From Lepeophtheirus salmonis (Eukaryota > Arthropoda > Copepoda > Siphonostomatoida > Caligidae): 64,000 bases of DNA. This document shows, one piece after another, positions 1-11,640 of the stretch (its first letter is position 1; each line of letters starts with the position of its first letter). The stretch spans positions 11,926,301 through 11,990,300 of the forward strand of contig NC_052133.2 in assembly GCF_016086655.4 (NCBI RefSeq), given 5' to 3'. The notes below the pieces were generated by a model. It worked only from the letters and a program-made list of their open reading frames with translations, was not told the DNA's origin and did no database searches. The translations under genes and the position numbers were made by a program.

Positions 1-3000
1 GAATCACAACTGAACTGACAAAGCCCAATACTGTCTAAAAAAGCATAGTTAGTAAAAGCTCACTCCTTTACATCGCTTTATCGTCTGATCCGATGTGAAC
101 AATAATTAAAAAGATTTACTTAGTTTAAAAAAAGCGCATAAAAAAATTAAAATATTTTTTCACCAACCTAATATTAACGCACATAAATATTTTGCAACTA
201 TGAACATCTTCCTCAATGTATCGGCCCTTTCTGTCTCTTCTCTTTGTGTTTCCAATAGATAATAGTTTGAATTGTTAGACATTGGGTGAATGAGTTTTAA
301 GAATATATATTACGATGTCATGAATATAGAAGTTATCCATTTTTGATGAGGCATATCGAATAAAGGGCCGTACACTATAATTGGAACAAACTTTCGACTA
401 ATTCAGTTCCCGTATGAGTGCATCACAGCCTAGTTTTATTTGCTCAATAAAAGAGGGTAAGGTGACTAAAAAAATACATTTCTGTATGTGTTCATTTTGA
501 GTGAGTAGTCAATATGTAGCAGCTTAGAAGAAACACAATCACCAAATTATTCCACACGCCCCTTGAAGCAAAAGCAATCGCCATAATCCGAGATCATCCA
601 AAATCATCACCAGGAAAGTGCAAGACAAGTTTCAAAAGAAGAAGACTACCTTCAAGGCCGGGTTTACAAAATCCATCAAGGTCAACTTGGGATACCCATC
701 TCTTTACTGACGATAAAGTGCTCTGTGTGTCTGTGAAAGAGAAAATATTCAGAATCTATCGATTATATTCCAACCAAGCTTACAATTTAACGATATTCAT
801 TTTAATTTATTTTCCGGATAATTTAACATCCATACTCAGAAATATAATGAAATAAAAAAATTCACTACTTCATTGAAGTCAAATCTAATCTAATATAACA
901 CTATGAAAAAAATTTGAGATCTTGAAACTCTGCGGCCATAAATTCACATTTATTATTGTTATTTAAGCCATAGAACACAAAAGTGATATTTAAACTTTTC
1001 AATTGCAGTCAGTTGGGCCTTCAAAAAGGAGTTTAAGAGTATAGTTTCTAATAATTGATTTTTTATATAAACTAAAGTGTTATGTTAATCAAGGTTTTAC
1101 TGTATTTGGCTGTATATTATATATATTTATTTGTTATTTAATAAGATAAATAATATATACAGGACAGGGTTATTTGTATTGTGTGTGCTTTTTTTGTTTT
1201 GTTTTTTGAGCAGGTGTTGAGTCGTTTGTGTATAATATATTATACAAAGTAATGTCAACAATGTGATAGTGAAATGACATAGACTGTATATAAAAGTAAT
1301 TTTTTATGGAGGCTTGAGCTTTCAAATTTTTATAGAGAAAATAATTATTATTTAACGGGTTTTTTATTTATTTATAAGTAAAATATTCACACAAAATTTT
1401 AATCTATAGGATATTATTTATTTGATGTTCTACCTAGTTACTTATTGAGCACATAAACAACGTGTCCTAACGCATCGTGAATAAAACTTTGGAAAGGTTT
1501 CATTGATTTACTAAAAAAATTTACTGATTTGTTTCTGAAATATCAGTTGTTACAGCAATGAAAACAGACAGTTTTTAGCTATTTTTATATTTATAATCTA
1601 GATTAGGTTGTGGCAGTAAGAATTATCTTCACTACCAGCAATTGGCTAGCTTGACGGTTACTTTTCCTTTTTTCCCCTTCCATTCACCTAGAGGCTGCTG
1701 TGCAGGGATTTAGTTAGTGTGGGCACGCTCTCCAATACAACCACTACGGTACGAACGCGCACACTGAATGAGAATATGTGAGAAACAGGGATGTGGAGAA
1801 GGGGAGGAAATGAAATTTCCTTCGTTCAGTGAGGAAAAAGTTACTTATATCAATATTATACTTTTATTCAAGATTAGTATGTATTTTAATTGTTTAATAA
1901 CTTTAAAACTTAAGTACATTTTCTAATAAAATAAAATAAAAACACAGAAAATTATTTTTTTATAAATTTCTTCATCTGACCAAAGATAACTGAGACGGGG
2001 CAAAAGAAATGTCAGAGCTTCTTGATACAGGAATGAGTTGTCATAAGATTTTCCACACCGTCTCTTGCTCCAATGTCCAATACCATGCTTAAATAACAAG
2101 ATAATGACAATAAGAGCATTATTCAGTGGAAGGCTCAACAGGAGGGGCTGTAGAAAAGAAAAGTGGACCTAAACCGCGACAATAAAAGCTCAGGCCTACA
2201 TTTTAAGAAAGGAAAGGGAGAAAAATTAAAGTAGTGTAGTAATTGAATGAAGATAATAATAAAAAAACATCTATCGTTTTTATAACATACAAAAAGAAAA
2301 ATTAATTTTCCTTTTGTAGGCTGGCTAGCCCACGTTATTTCATATCCAATTATAAATTAAATAAACAGGCGAATTTAAATTAAATAACAAGCTAGAGCCA
2401 ACAAATAATTCCAACCCTGATCGTTCTGAAATTATGTAATCACACATTAATATTAAATTATAAAATCACGCGTCTCCCAGAAAAGTGAACCAATTTTACT
2501 CTTTTCACTAATAGATATATTATAATTGGGAGTGTTACCATATACTTTGCCATTTCACGAAGAAATGGCAAACGCAGGGCTGATCAAAGAGCAAGGTGTA
2601 AAATTTGATATGTTCAATCTTTCTTTTATGTGACGACTCTGTAGTAGATTTATATCGCCCATTTTTTGAAAGAATGAAATTTGTTGGCTCATGAAGAAAG
2701 GCTTTCTTGTCTTATGACGTACAATCCTGTTGTTAATCCCTAGAATTCGATTACCGATAATGGATTCAAATTCTTCCTTGATCTTCCATAGTGACTTCAT
2801 CTGCTAATTTTACCACGCATAATAATAAATAATGATAACCACGTATCCTGAACCCACTTAATCAAACATAATAATAAACAAAGTAAGAAAAACAGCAACG
2901 CACAAAAATCTACAATAGATCTGAGTTCTTAGAAACGAAAAGAAAAAAAGAAAAAACTGCCCTGTCCTACTTCCAAATATAATTGGTTTAGGATCATTTC

Positions 3001-3555
3001 ACTCTTCAACTATTAATATGTACACCACGTATAACCAAAAAACAACAACAACATACAAATATCAACCACATTGATCTATTAAGGATTCTATCATGTAATT
3101 AAGTAAATAAAAATCTCCGAAAATTTAAAAAAAAGTTTTCTTATATCTCTTGTTGTTCAGAATGTATTTTTTTCCTTATAGTCATTTTGTTTATAGTGGA
3201 AATTTGTCACGTTTTCCCTTTGATCATCGATAAAAAGTCTTTGTAGTTTGTAGTGACAAGTAAATTAAATACTTTTTTTTACTGAATGAAAACTTAATTA
3301 GACACAGACCTATGTACAGTGCATATATAGTTTTTGCTTCTTAGTCTTTGATAAAAACTTTTTCCTACTCACTTCCCTACATTTATCTGTACAAAAATCC
3401 ATCATTCAAACTAAGAAGTAGATATATGTAAATTCAAATACAGAATAATTCACAATCTTACATGATCTGAATTTATACATCCCTCGCTTTGAGAAATAAG
3501 AGCTTCCGATTACTTTAACTACTACTAAGCATATGAATACAAAGTAGAAGTACAT
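1..3555. other. AT-rich non-coding stretch
   Basis: No gene is supported here. Three patches are less AT-rich: about 540-745, about 1615-1830, and about 2555-2810. The first has a short plus-strand open frame with many Lys, Arg and Ser residues. The third has an 81-codon minus-strand open frame (2555-2800) starting MKSLWKIKEEF. I recognise neither protein. The 1615-1830 patch has pyrimidine-rich runs and CG dinucleotides but no recognisable element. Either could be an old transposon fragment or an unrecognised exon. Confidence 0.4.
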
Positions 3556-4090
3556 TATAGGGTGTATCTGATAAATCTGCAAGGAAGCTCAAAAGGGAAA
3601 AAAGTGTTTTTTTCGTTCAAAATTGTTTTAAAAAAAAAAATTATTGTTATATTTTTATTTGCTTAATGGACAAGATCCCCCATTATTATTTATCATTAAG
3701 AAGAAACAAACAATTAAAATATGAAATTGTATTTGATTGGTTATTTTTGAAAATAACAAAAATGGTGTCACACTAAGCACAATAACTCACAAACTACTAA
3801 ATAGATTGAGAAGAAAATTTGACAGCTGTTTCTTGCTGGCCTTAAAAAGCCACATAACTAACTGGATCTAAAACTATGTTTGTGGGAAGGACTGAGAATA
3901 AAACTACAATGTTGGACTCTGTGTAGATCGGCAAGTGTTGCAAATTTTTCAGACGTCGTCCAAAAGTTGCTGAGGAATCAGCCAGAGAACATTAATTAAT
4001 TGATTAATAAAATGATACGGTTCAACTTATAGGTTTTTTTTATCTACTAGGCTTTAAAGTTTTTGCAGATATATCTACAACACACAGTAT
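3556..4090. repeat. Possible short inverted-repeat (MITE-like) element
   Basis: The left edge (about 3558-3585) reads AGGGTGTATCTGATAAATCT, followed by GCAA. The right edge (about 4058-4090), read on the minus strand, gives TGTGTTGTAGATATATCTGC followed by AA. The shared core ATATCTGCAA or AAATCTGCAA in inverted orientation, about 530 bp apart with no coding content between, fits a small non-autonomous DNA transposon. The match is short and needs one gap, so chance is a real alternative. Confidence 0.25.
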
Positions 4091-4487
4091 TCAGTTGTTT
4101 TTTGATTCAAAAGAGATAGCTAAAAAGATTTTTCTATATGGATATTGATATGATAATATCAAAATATCTATAGTTTACCAAAAGATACTATAAAAGAAAG
4201 TGAGGGTTTTTTTTCTATTTTGCTGAAAATTCTTTTTTTAGATTTGTGGTAAACTTTTTTTTTTTGTAACAGAAATATTATGATAACCCGCAATAAATAT
4301 CGTTTATTTATCTATTCTATTCTATATTAAAAGTATAATCTACAAAGAAGCTTCGTCATACAAATCATTTTTTTACACTGCATTATCTGTTAACACAAAA
4401 TGTCATTTAATAACTATTACATTATATTCAAAGTGAAGATAATGGATCACAGTCGAACATTATTTTAAGGGTTTTTATAATAAGATA

Positions 4488-5744
4488 TACAGTGTTGACC
4501 ACAAGTTTTAAACCTCTATATTTTTTATTATTTCAATTATTTCTTAGAGTAAGACACTAAAAGTTAATATTTCAGAAAATTAATTATACTTAATTTTACA
4601 TTTTATAACTTATTGGAATTATCTTCCTCATTTATCAACTACTTTTCTTCAACAAGATTGAAATGTTTAACACGCTGCATGCACCATATCTGTCTCAATT
4701 GTGGCAAAATTTGAATATTGACGTGTTTTATCTTCTACTTGAGATAATCTTGTACAAAGTAGTTGAGCTGGTTAAGATCTTAACTAGAAGGGTGTAATAT
4801 AGACTTGTCCCAGAATGGAATCTTTGCTTTAAGCTGCTATTGGTATTGAATGCTGTTATGTATTGTAGCTCCGTCTTACTGAAAAGTCACTTTTTTCGTT
4901 TGGATGAATATGTCTCAAACTATGCAATGAATAAAGACTCAATAATATATGAAATGTTAAAAAACGTCTTCATACAAAGGCCTTGAGGGATAAAATCCAA
5001 GAGAAGTTTTTCTCTTTTTCTTGAAACCCCTGCCAAACCATAAGGGATCGGCTATTAACTCACTTTGGAACAGTTTGGAGGTCTAAAGAGACTCTTTTTG
5101 ATAAGCAGCCTAAAATTTGGTCGTTTTTTCTTCTTTTTTTGAATTTTTACCCATGTTCCAATTCTTCTCATTGGAAAAGAAAATATACAAAAGTGTGCAA
5201 AATTCTAATAAATTTGGACTTTTTTCAAAACACTTCCTCCGTGACATTTTTACCGAAACGAAAGCTGAGAGAATCTTTAGATTGGTATGAATGATTTAAA
5301 TCATCAAAATCCTTGATACAACGACTCAAAATGACAAAGGAGATCAAATTCCTTTGCCATTTTTAGTCATTGTTTCGGTTCGTGTAAAGTTTTCTTTAAT
5401 CTTTAACTAGGTGAACTTGAGGGTACATTTCTTGGCTAGTCATCAATATTTTCAGTCTCTCGAATCTTATTGATGTTATATTTTCAAAACAGAGACTAAT
5501 TGAAGGTATCAATATCCAAAATATTTGGTTGAATTATTTTCCAGAATTATAGAGATTTTCGATTGTTTTTCTTTAATGATGCATTCCGACTTATGAAATA
5601 AACATTAATGACATGCGTTTTATAGCAAAGAGAAGTATGTAACCCAGATTGTGTTACAAAAAATCAAATTGCAGATAGAATACATTACCACCAAAATATT
5701 ATGTGCCAAATCTTATGGGTTTAAGACTTTTGGACAACCCTGTA
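4488..5744 (-). mobile_element. Full-length mariner-like transposon relic
   Basis: The left end starts TACAGTGTTGACCACAAGTT. The right end, read on the minus strand, starts TACAGGGTTGTCCAAAAGTC. Both continue into similar TTAAAC sequence, so they are imperfect terminal inverted repeats of about 28 bp. TA dinucleotides flank both ends (4486-4487 and 5745-5746), as expected for TA-targeting Tc1/mariner elements. The 1257-bp length is typical of a complete mariner. The interior carries a decayed transposase on the minus strand. The ends are well supported. The exact subfamily is not assigned. Confidence 0.8.
4660..5560 (-). pseudogene. Mariner transposase, heavily decayed
   Basis: This is the remnant DDE/D transposase inside the TIR-bounded element; an active version would cut and paste the element at TA sites. 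Read on the minus strand, recognisable pieces occur in the family order. First comes a SNEK-like block where FSDEK is expected (around 5180). Next is SLMVWQGF followed by a SWILSLKAF-like stretch (around 5050-4960). Then comes QxDGATIH, the second catalytic Asp region (around 4880), and finally DLNQLNYF, matching DLNPLDY (around 4760). Stops and frame changes occur in every block, so no product is possible. The N-terminal DNA-binding half is too degraded to outline. Family placement rests on motif order and on the element ends. Confidence 0.7.
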
Positions 5745-6338
5745 TATTGTTAATGATGTATTTATATAGGGTTATGCCTAACTTCAGTAACGTGACATAC
5801 TTATTATGAGACTAAATGAAAGGAATTGATATAAAATCATTTTGATAATTTATGCCAATAATTATTGATCCTTAAAGTATGAATTCGTATGGTTTCATAC
5901 ATTCTATGACATTTTGTAAAAGTACGTTGATAATCACATTCATAGGGTATCCTGTAAGTTGATCCTCCATATTACAGGGATTTACATTATCACTAGTCCG
6001 ACGGTCTGGGACAGGTAAATTGACCTACCGGACAGATCCATACAGTGTATATGCTGTCCAAACAGACAGGTGGGCCCTATTAATGCATTCCAGGTTCGTT
6101 TTAACATCTGACACAGTTATATTATTGTATAATCATTCGATTCTGCTTTACTCCAACATATTTACAACTACATAAACTGGCAAGAAAAAGTTTGGAAAAA
6201 ATGGAATTTCACTTATTTTTCTAACTACCTATGACTTTATCATCAGGTAACACAGCAATTAGGCTATTTAAAGCTTAAAAAATAAAGGTTCAATATGGGT
6301 ATTAACAATTATTTGTAAAAAAATTAAAGTATTTTTGT

Positions 6339-6820
6339 TTAAATTTTAGTCTCATCAAAAAATCCTCCCATTGCCACAATAACTGCTTTACAGACTTTTG
6401 CCAATCTTGATGTTATCCTTTCAAGATAGGTAGGTGTGATACCATTTAAAGCATTCCTTAAAATATTCCACTTACTTGGGGGACACTTTTTCCAAATTCT
6501 CTGTCTAGGTGTTCCCACAATAGCTCTATTGGGTTCAAATCAGGAGATTGAGCTGGCCATTGCATAATAAATCAGATGTGAGAGGCTTCTTTATTTTGCA
6601 AAAAGTTTTTGCAGAGCTTGGATATATGTTTTGGGTCTTTATCTTGTTGAAAAACAAACTTCTTTCCAATTAATCTCTGTCCAGAAGGAACAATTTGTGT
6701 CTTCAGGTTAGAATGATAACCATTCTGGAAGGAATTGGCTACTAATCTTGCGTACATGCCACAGAGAAACATTACATATGAACTTAAGCCTTGCCAAAAC
6801 AGCTGAATTTTCACAGACAA
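6339..6820 (-). pseudogene. Tc1-like transposase, C-terminal half
   Basis: This is the catalytic C-terminal half of a Tc1-type DD34E transposase. The minus strand shows PSGQRLIGKKFVFQQDKDPK, carrying the second catalytic Asp. Downstream, in the same frame after one TGA stop (6569-6571), comes WPAQSPDLNPIELLW with the catalytic Glu. A frame change in a C-run near 6479 leads to PPSKWNILRNAL and then VCKAVIVAMGGFFDETKI with a normal terminal stop at 6339-6341. Only one stop and one or two frameshifts separate this piece from an open frame, so it is younger than most relics here. The paired-type DNA-binding N-terminus is absent beyond 6820, and I found no convincing terminal repeats. The family call is firm; the breakpoint is inferred. 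Confidence 0.85.
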
Positions 6821-6829
6821 GTAATTAAA

Positions 6830-9215
6830 ATATATTTCATGAATCTATTTTTTGATTATAATTTTAGTTGGATTAAAGTAAATAATATTCATAAAGTTTT
6901 AAACATTGATGAAAATGACGAAAAAGTGTTTTTTGTTTTTTTTCAAGCTTTTTTGTGCCAGTGTACATTATTTCCTGCTTATAACAGTTGTACATGCGTA
7001 TAAACACAACTTACACATCTTTCACATTCGCAAAGCGTAACAGAGTTGTATAACGCATCTTCAAACTATTGTCTATGTACTTTTTTTGTACAATAGGAAA
7101 ATGTTTCTCCAATTTAATCCAAGTCGCCATAGACCATGGGGAGTCAGCTGTTAATGTTTCCATACCAGCTGTCAAATTTTCAGACAAAGAATATAATATT
7201 ATTGAATATCAATCCAAAATTCCACTTTTAAGAGATATTCAATTAGAAAATTAATGTTTTTGAGTTTTATATTCTTCCCTCTAGTCTATTTTGTTATATT
7301 CATATAGCCTATTGATAAATTGAATTGTCCCATAAAAAACTTTACTTCTTAAAGCAGAAAAAATACCAAACAGTTAAAGCCTGACTCTATTGAAACACAA
7401 GAGTATAAAATCTAAAAATTTCAACCTATTTTGGTATCAGGAGACAAACAAAAAAATAGTGTAATTTTTGTTGGATAGGTTAAATAATCTTTGAAATATA
7501 CAAGATAATTATGAAGAGTTGTATGGAAAGTATCAAATGAACAAAAATTTCCTAGATCCTTTTTTTTCAATTAGTGAAAGTGAGCCTTGAAGCAAATATT
7601 CTAGTTTCCATAATTTCGTTGTTCCTTTGTGAGAGAGTATTTGTTTTACCTATACATAAGGCATGTCCAGACAAAATAAGTCAGACAAATATTTGACCAA
7701 AGTGATTCTGGATGGCACTTGTATCATTAAATTAATTAATTAACTTCAACTTTTTTATTAATTAATTATTTTGATTAATTATTCGGAGTGCAAAAACGAG
7801 TAAAAATCCCACGATGGAATGAAAGAAAAATTAATTATATAGGAGTCAAATATCTCATAAATCAAACAGAGATTCTCAACTTTAATCAAGATTTAAATCT
7901 TGTTAAAAAATGTTCATGACAAATCACTTAATGAATGAATAAAAAAATTGGGGTTTACCGCTGTTTTGAAAAATAGGCAAACATCTGAATATAGCTCCAT
8001 AGATTTGAATATAAAGCCCACATTGATCTACAATTATTTACTCTATAAAAAGAATAATGAAAATTGTCTATTATAAAGATTACAAATTTCTTAACTAGTC
8101 CATCTTGGACGAACTACCTAATTAATCAATACAAACTCCTCCGGACACCCCTTGAATCGAATGTAAACTTCCCTTTACGACATTTTTTCTCTATATTATT
8201 TGTGGAAAAAGCATCAAAATATGGTACAAATTTTGGTACAGGAATTGTTGTGAAAATATTGATATCGTGACAAAATTAGTAGGTGAATATACCAACACTA
8301 TTTGAATATTTGAATGTTACAGACCTAAAAGTTCTTTGACTGTGGGTAGTATTACATATAAGAACACAACCTACTGATATCACTACTAAGCGTAGCGTCT
8401 ATATATATATTTATCAAAAGACACACATAAATATACATTATAAATAAAGTACAATACCTTTAGATTATAACTTCCAAATTTACCCTTTCTCCCATGAATT
8501 AAAAATTGGAGGAATATAAAATTTGCTATTACTTTTTTGCAATGCTTTGAGTATAAGAAACATGCCCAAGAAGAAAAAAAATGATTTAAGACAATTTTAG
8601 AATGTATTTATAAAACAAATTATATGAAAAAAATATGTTCGAAATGCATCTACTAATTCAGCATGCTACCACAAATTCCATTTTTCTATAATTACCATTT
8701 TCTGAAGGGTTGATCCTGCGCAACGTTATGAGAGAAATGATTAAACAAATATTTTAATAACAATATTAAAACTGGAATTGGTTAAAATAGTCAATTGTAT
8801 TTATAAAAAAGACTAGAATGGTAATTATTATATTATTTTAAACGAAAATAATAATATGTTTAATGATGAGTTCCCTAAACCAATAATTTTTCAACTAAAT
8901 CTCAATCTCTGCGCCATCTGGCATCCAGATAAAATCGTTCATATTTCTTGTTTTTTCTCTCTTCTGTTTGATATATAGTGATTAGTATATAATGATGAAG
9001 CAAATTTTGTATGTCTGTTGTTTATTTGTCAGTGAAAGACTCATTTATAACAAAGAGCGCTTGTATTTAAATCTCAATGCGTCATACTCAATAAGAAAAA
9101 AAGGACTACATATATTTTCTGTGACTTTAGATGAGTTTTAGCAACGAGTTTGTGTAGCAAAAGCTCTTAACAAAAAAGAAAAGAAAAGCATATGTTATCT
9201 TACCAATAAAAGAAT
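6830..9215. other. AT-rich non-coding stretch
   Basis: No supported gene. A plus-strand open frame of 61 codons (7069-7254) ends in a protein-like stretch (SAVNVSIPAVKFSDKEYN) but has no recognised family. A cluster of ATTAATTAATT palindromes lies at about 7730-7785. Confidence 0.4.
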
Positions 9216-9219
9216 ATAT

Positions 9220-10332
9220 ACAGGGTATCTGCAGTAAAACGTGGACTCCAGAGATGGATTGAGAATTACATCAATAATTTTATATTTTCAATAATAGGCA
9301 AAAAAAAATGTTATTTAAAATATATAGACAAGTTTTTATAATATGACCACCTTTATTATCAATCACTGCCTTTACACTTTGCCTGCAGGCTATGCAGGAG
9401 TTGATAACAAATTTATTTGACAAGTTGTCCCACGCAGCCACTACGGAGAACTTCAGTGAGTCCTCATTTGGGTGTGAGGTCTCATTGTTTTCCCTCTACA
9501 ATGTGCCTGATAAAGAAAAGTAAAGTGGGTTCAAATCTGGTTAGGAAGGTGCCATATCTCTTTGGACCAGAATCGAGCCATTTTGTCTGTGCATAACTTT
9601 TTGCACTAGGCGGACGACTGAGAGGGAGCGTCGTCCTGAGTCGACCCCTACATTCCCAAAGGGTAGTTACTTTTCAGTCTTGGCAAGATGGTCAACCTAA
9701 GCACCTTATATTAGGCCTACTGACCGATTTTCTTTCCAGTTATGAAAAACAACGGATGTATCTTCTTCTCAATCAGAGGTTAACCCCCGAAGACCATTAT
9801 TTTGTGAGGATTTTCTTCCACCTCTCGAGCCTCCTAGCTTTCATACCCTTTGCCAGACGGTGGTGTGGGATCCTTGTAAAATAAACTAATCCCAAGTCGT
9901 GCTTTATAGTCCTCCATATGGTCCTAAGAGCCACAAAGAAGTCATTGGTGAGATGATCCATCTACTTGTGGGATCCTTCTTTATATTCTTCTCCAAACTT
10001 AACAAGAGCATTGTATCCCTCTTTCAACTATGCCTTCCACTTCCTGACATTCTGCAGAGGTCTTATCCTTTTTTCATCTCGGCCAACTTAAAAACCAGGC
10101 TCCTAATACACTTAACAATGTATGTATTCTTCATTACATCAACTCAAGCATCTAGGAGATCTGAAATGCGCTGTCTTTTTGCTCATTGCTCGATATGACT
10201 AAACGATTTATATAGATTGTTTTTGTAAAAAGGACGGCGGAAACAGAATATCCAAAAATGATTGCTAAACCTTTTCATGGTAATGATAAAAAACATTAAT
10301 TAACAATCCCCGTATTGATGCCCTAACCTGTG
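9220..10332 (-). mobile_element. Near full-length mariner relic (family shared with 26.1, 59.0 and 63.0 kb)
   Basis: The left terminus near 9220 reads ACAGGGTATCTGCAGTAAAA and then CGTGGACTC. The right terminus is degraded (CCCTAACCTGTG at about 10321-10332). It aligns with the better-preserved 5' end of the relative at 63.4-63.5 kb, and the intervening leader (TTTTCATGG...CATTAATT) also resembles that relative. The right end of the 59.4-kb relative (GAGTCCACATTACCTACCCA, then ACCCTGTA) is the inverted counterpart of this left end. Length and transposase orientation fit one insertion with internal decay. The right boundary is approximate. Confidence 0.7.
9330..10186 (-). pseudogene. Mariner transposase relic
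   Basis: A degraded start, MSKKTAHFRSPR at 10186, corresponds to the MSE-KAKRxSISD start of related copies. The order then follows a mariner transposase. A helix-turn-helix/linker region includes LTNDFFVALRTIWRTIKHDL. RIPHHRLAKGMKARRLERWK leads toward the first catalytic block. Then come MAPS*PDLNPLYFSL, where DLNPLDF is expected, and a C-terminal tail SVVAAWDNLSNKFVINSC ending SVKAVIDNKGGHI. Multiple stops and frame breaks occur. The central catalytic region is too degraded to place the first two catalytic residues. Parts of the C-terminal tail closely match the 59.2-kb copy (WDNLSEEFLINSC). Confidence 0.8.
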
Positions 10333-10554
10333 GTTTATTACGTTATCAGTTTCATTCAATATTTCTGCTTCTTTTCTTATAATCAGTGTACTTAATGTTG
10401 CTTGGTTAAATTATATTTAGGAATTGACAATGACCAACCACTATTGAATAATAATTCTAAATATTAAAAGATTAGGCTAACTACAAATTGATTTTGAGAC
10501 ATTTTTTAGTTCGGAAGACAGGCTACATGAAAAAATAAAGTTAATGTTAAAGGA

Positions 10555-10660
10555 GTACATATCTATATTAATAAAGCAAAGTCTGTCAATTTCTCTGTTG
10601 TCAACATCTAATAAGTTCTAGCAATGCCAGGTATTCCCGCTGCTCGAATAACAAAATTAG
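10555..10660. repeat. Possible end of an interspersed repeat (Helitron-like)
   Basis: The stretch TATCTATATTAATAAAGCAA followed by AGTCTGTC and then GCAATGCCAGGTATTCCCGC TGC resembles a dispersed arthropod repeat end with a CTATATTAATAAA-type start and a 'GGCAATGCCGGGTAT' motif. I recall such starts on Helitron-type repeats. No helicase, hairpin or CTRR terminus is visible, so the class is a guess. Confidence 0.2.
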
Positions 10661-10661
10661 T

Positions 10662-10741
10662 TAATATTTCATTTTCTTATTTTTAAAAACAGTTTTTTAA
10701 TATTTCATTTTCTTATTTTTAAAAATAGTTTTTTAATATTT
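10662..10741. repeat. 36-bp tandem repeat, about 2.2 copies
   Basis: Two nearly identical 36-bp units lie head to tail (10662-10697 and 10698-10733), each beginning TAATATTTCATTTTCTTATT, and a third starts at 10734. They differ by one base (AAAAACAG versus AAAAATAG). This is a recent local duplication with no evident function. Confidence 0.85.
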
Positions 10742-11217
10742 ATTTTATTATAAGTCTTCAAAATTAAAAAAGAAAAAAACACTTACGCCATAAAATTTAA
10801 AAAAAAACCTATCACTACTATAAAAAAAAGTTCCCTTATTAAAATGGATTTATATCTAATTACAGAGACTTTATAACTCTATATATCCATACTATATATT
10901 ATAATGGCCTATCAAAAAAAAAAAAAAAAAAAAAGCATAGAATATAAAAATCATTATTATTTCATCTTTTGCCTATTTATGAGTTTTTAAATGAATAGCT
11001 ACTAAACTATGATATAAAAAAATAATAAATGTTCACACATTCACGTATTATGTAAATATGAAATTTTAACCCTCATTATTTTTGCCATAATGAAGAAAAA
11101 AAAACGAAGGATTATAATATATCTTATATATGTGTGAGTTTTCATTTTATATATATTATTTATGAGAGCCGGCAAAAATTAGTATCCATGTTGGTTAGAT
11201 AAGTATACTATCTAGAT

Positions 11218-11640
11218 CAGTAGTTCTCAAATAGGGGTATCCGTACCCCTTGGGGTACTTGGAAGCACTCCAGAGGGTACTTGTGATTTTAAAAATAATA
11301 TTTTACAAGTCTGCATCCGCAGGGGGTGGCCTGGAGGGGCTGTAAGAAATTTTTGATTTATAGTAGAAAATGTAATATACATATAATTTTCAATATTTGA
11401 AATTTTATTTAATTTTCTATGAATAGCTATGGACCTATACATTTTTTTTTTCCAAAAAATTTGATATCTGAAATTTTTTTCAAAAAATATTATAATTGAA
11501 ATTTTTTTTTCAAAAAATTATATTTTTTGTAAACAACTGTAGATTTTTATTTTTCTCCACAAAAAACTTAACTTTTTGAGAATTAATATCAAATTTTGAA
11601 TTTTTTTTTATAAAAAATTTATTTTTCCAGAACAAAGTTA
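11218..11640. repeat. hAT-like terminus followed by degenerate AT tandem repeats
   Basis: CAGTAGTTCTCAAATAGGGG at 11218, followed by TATCCGTACCCC and TTGGGGTACTTGG, matches the general form CAGTGGTTCTCAAA...GGGGTACGCGTACCCC of many hAT-superfamily ends. No matching right end with TTTGAGAACTACTG was found, so the element is truncated or badly decayed. From about 11437 to 11640 there are several imperfect units built on GAAATTTTTTTCAAAAAAT, each a small palindrome. No transposase is visible. Confidence 0.45.

Noticed and set aside
6867..6930. SWIK string as a possible Ig1 exon of the Dpr-like gene
   Set aside because: Only four residues fit; flanking residues and splice sites do not match the family.
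6530..9545. tRNA-like B-box strings (GGTTCAAATC near 6533 and 9528)
   Set aside because: Both lie inside transposase relics and there is no A-box or cloverleaf at the right distance.
9899..10198. 99-codon plus-strand ORF
   Set aside because: Antisense to the minus-strand mariner transposase whose motifs are clear.
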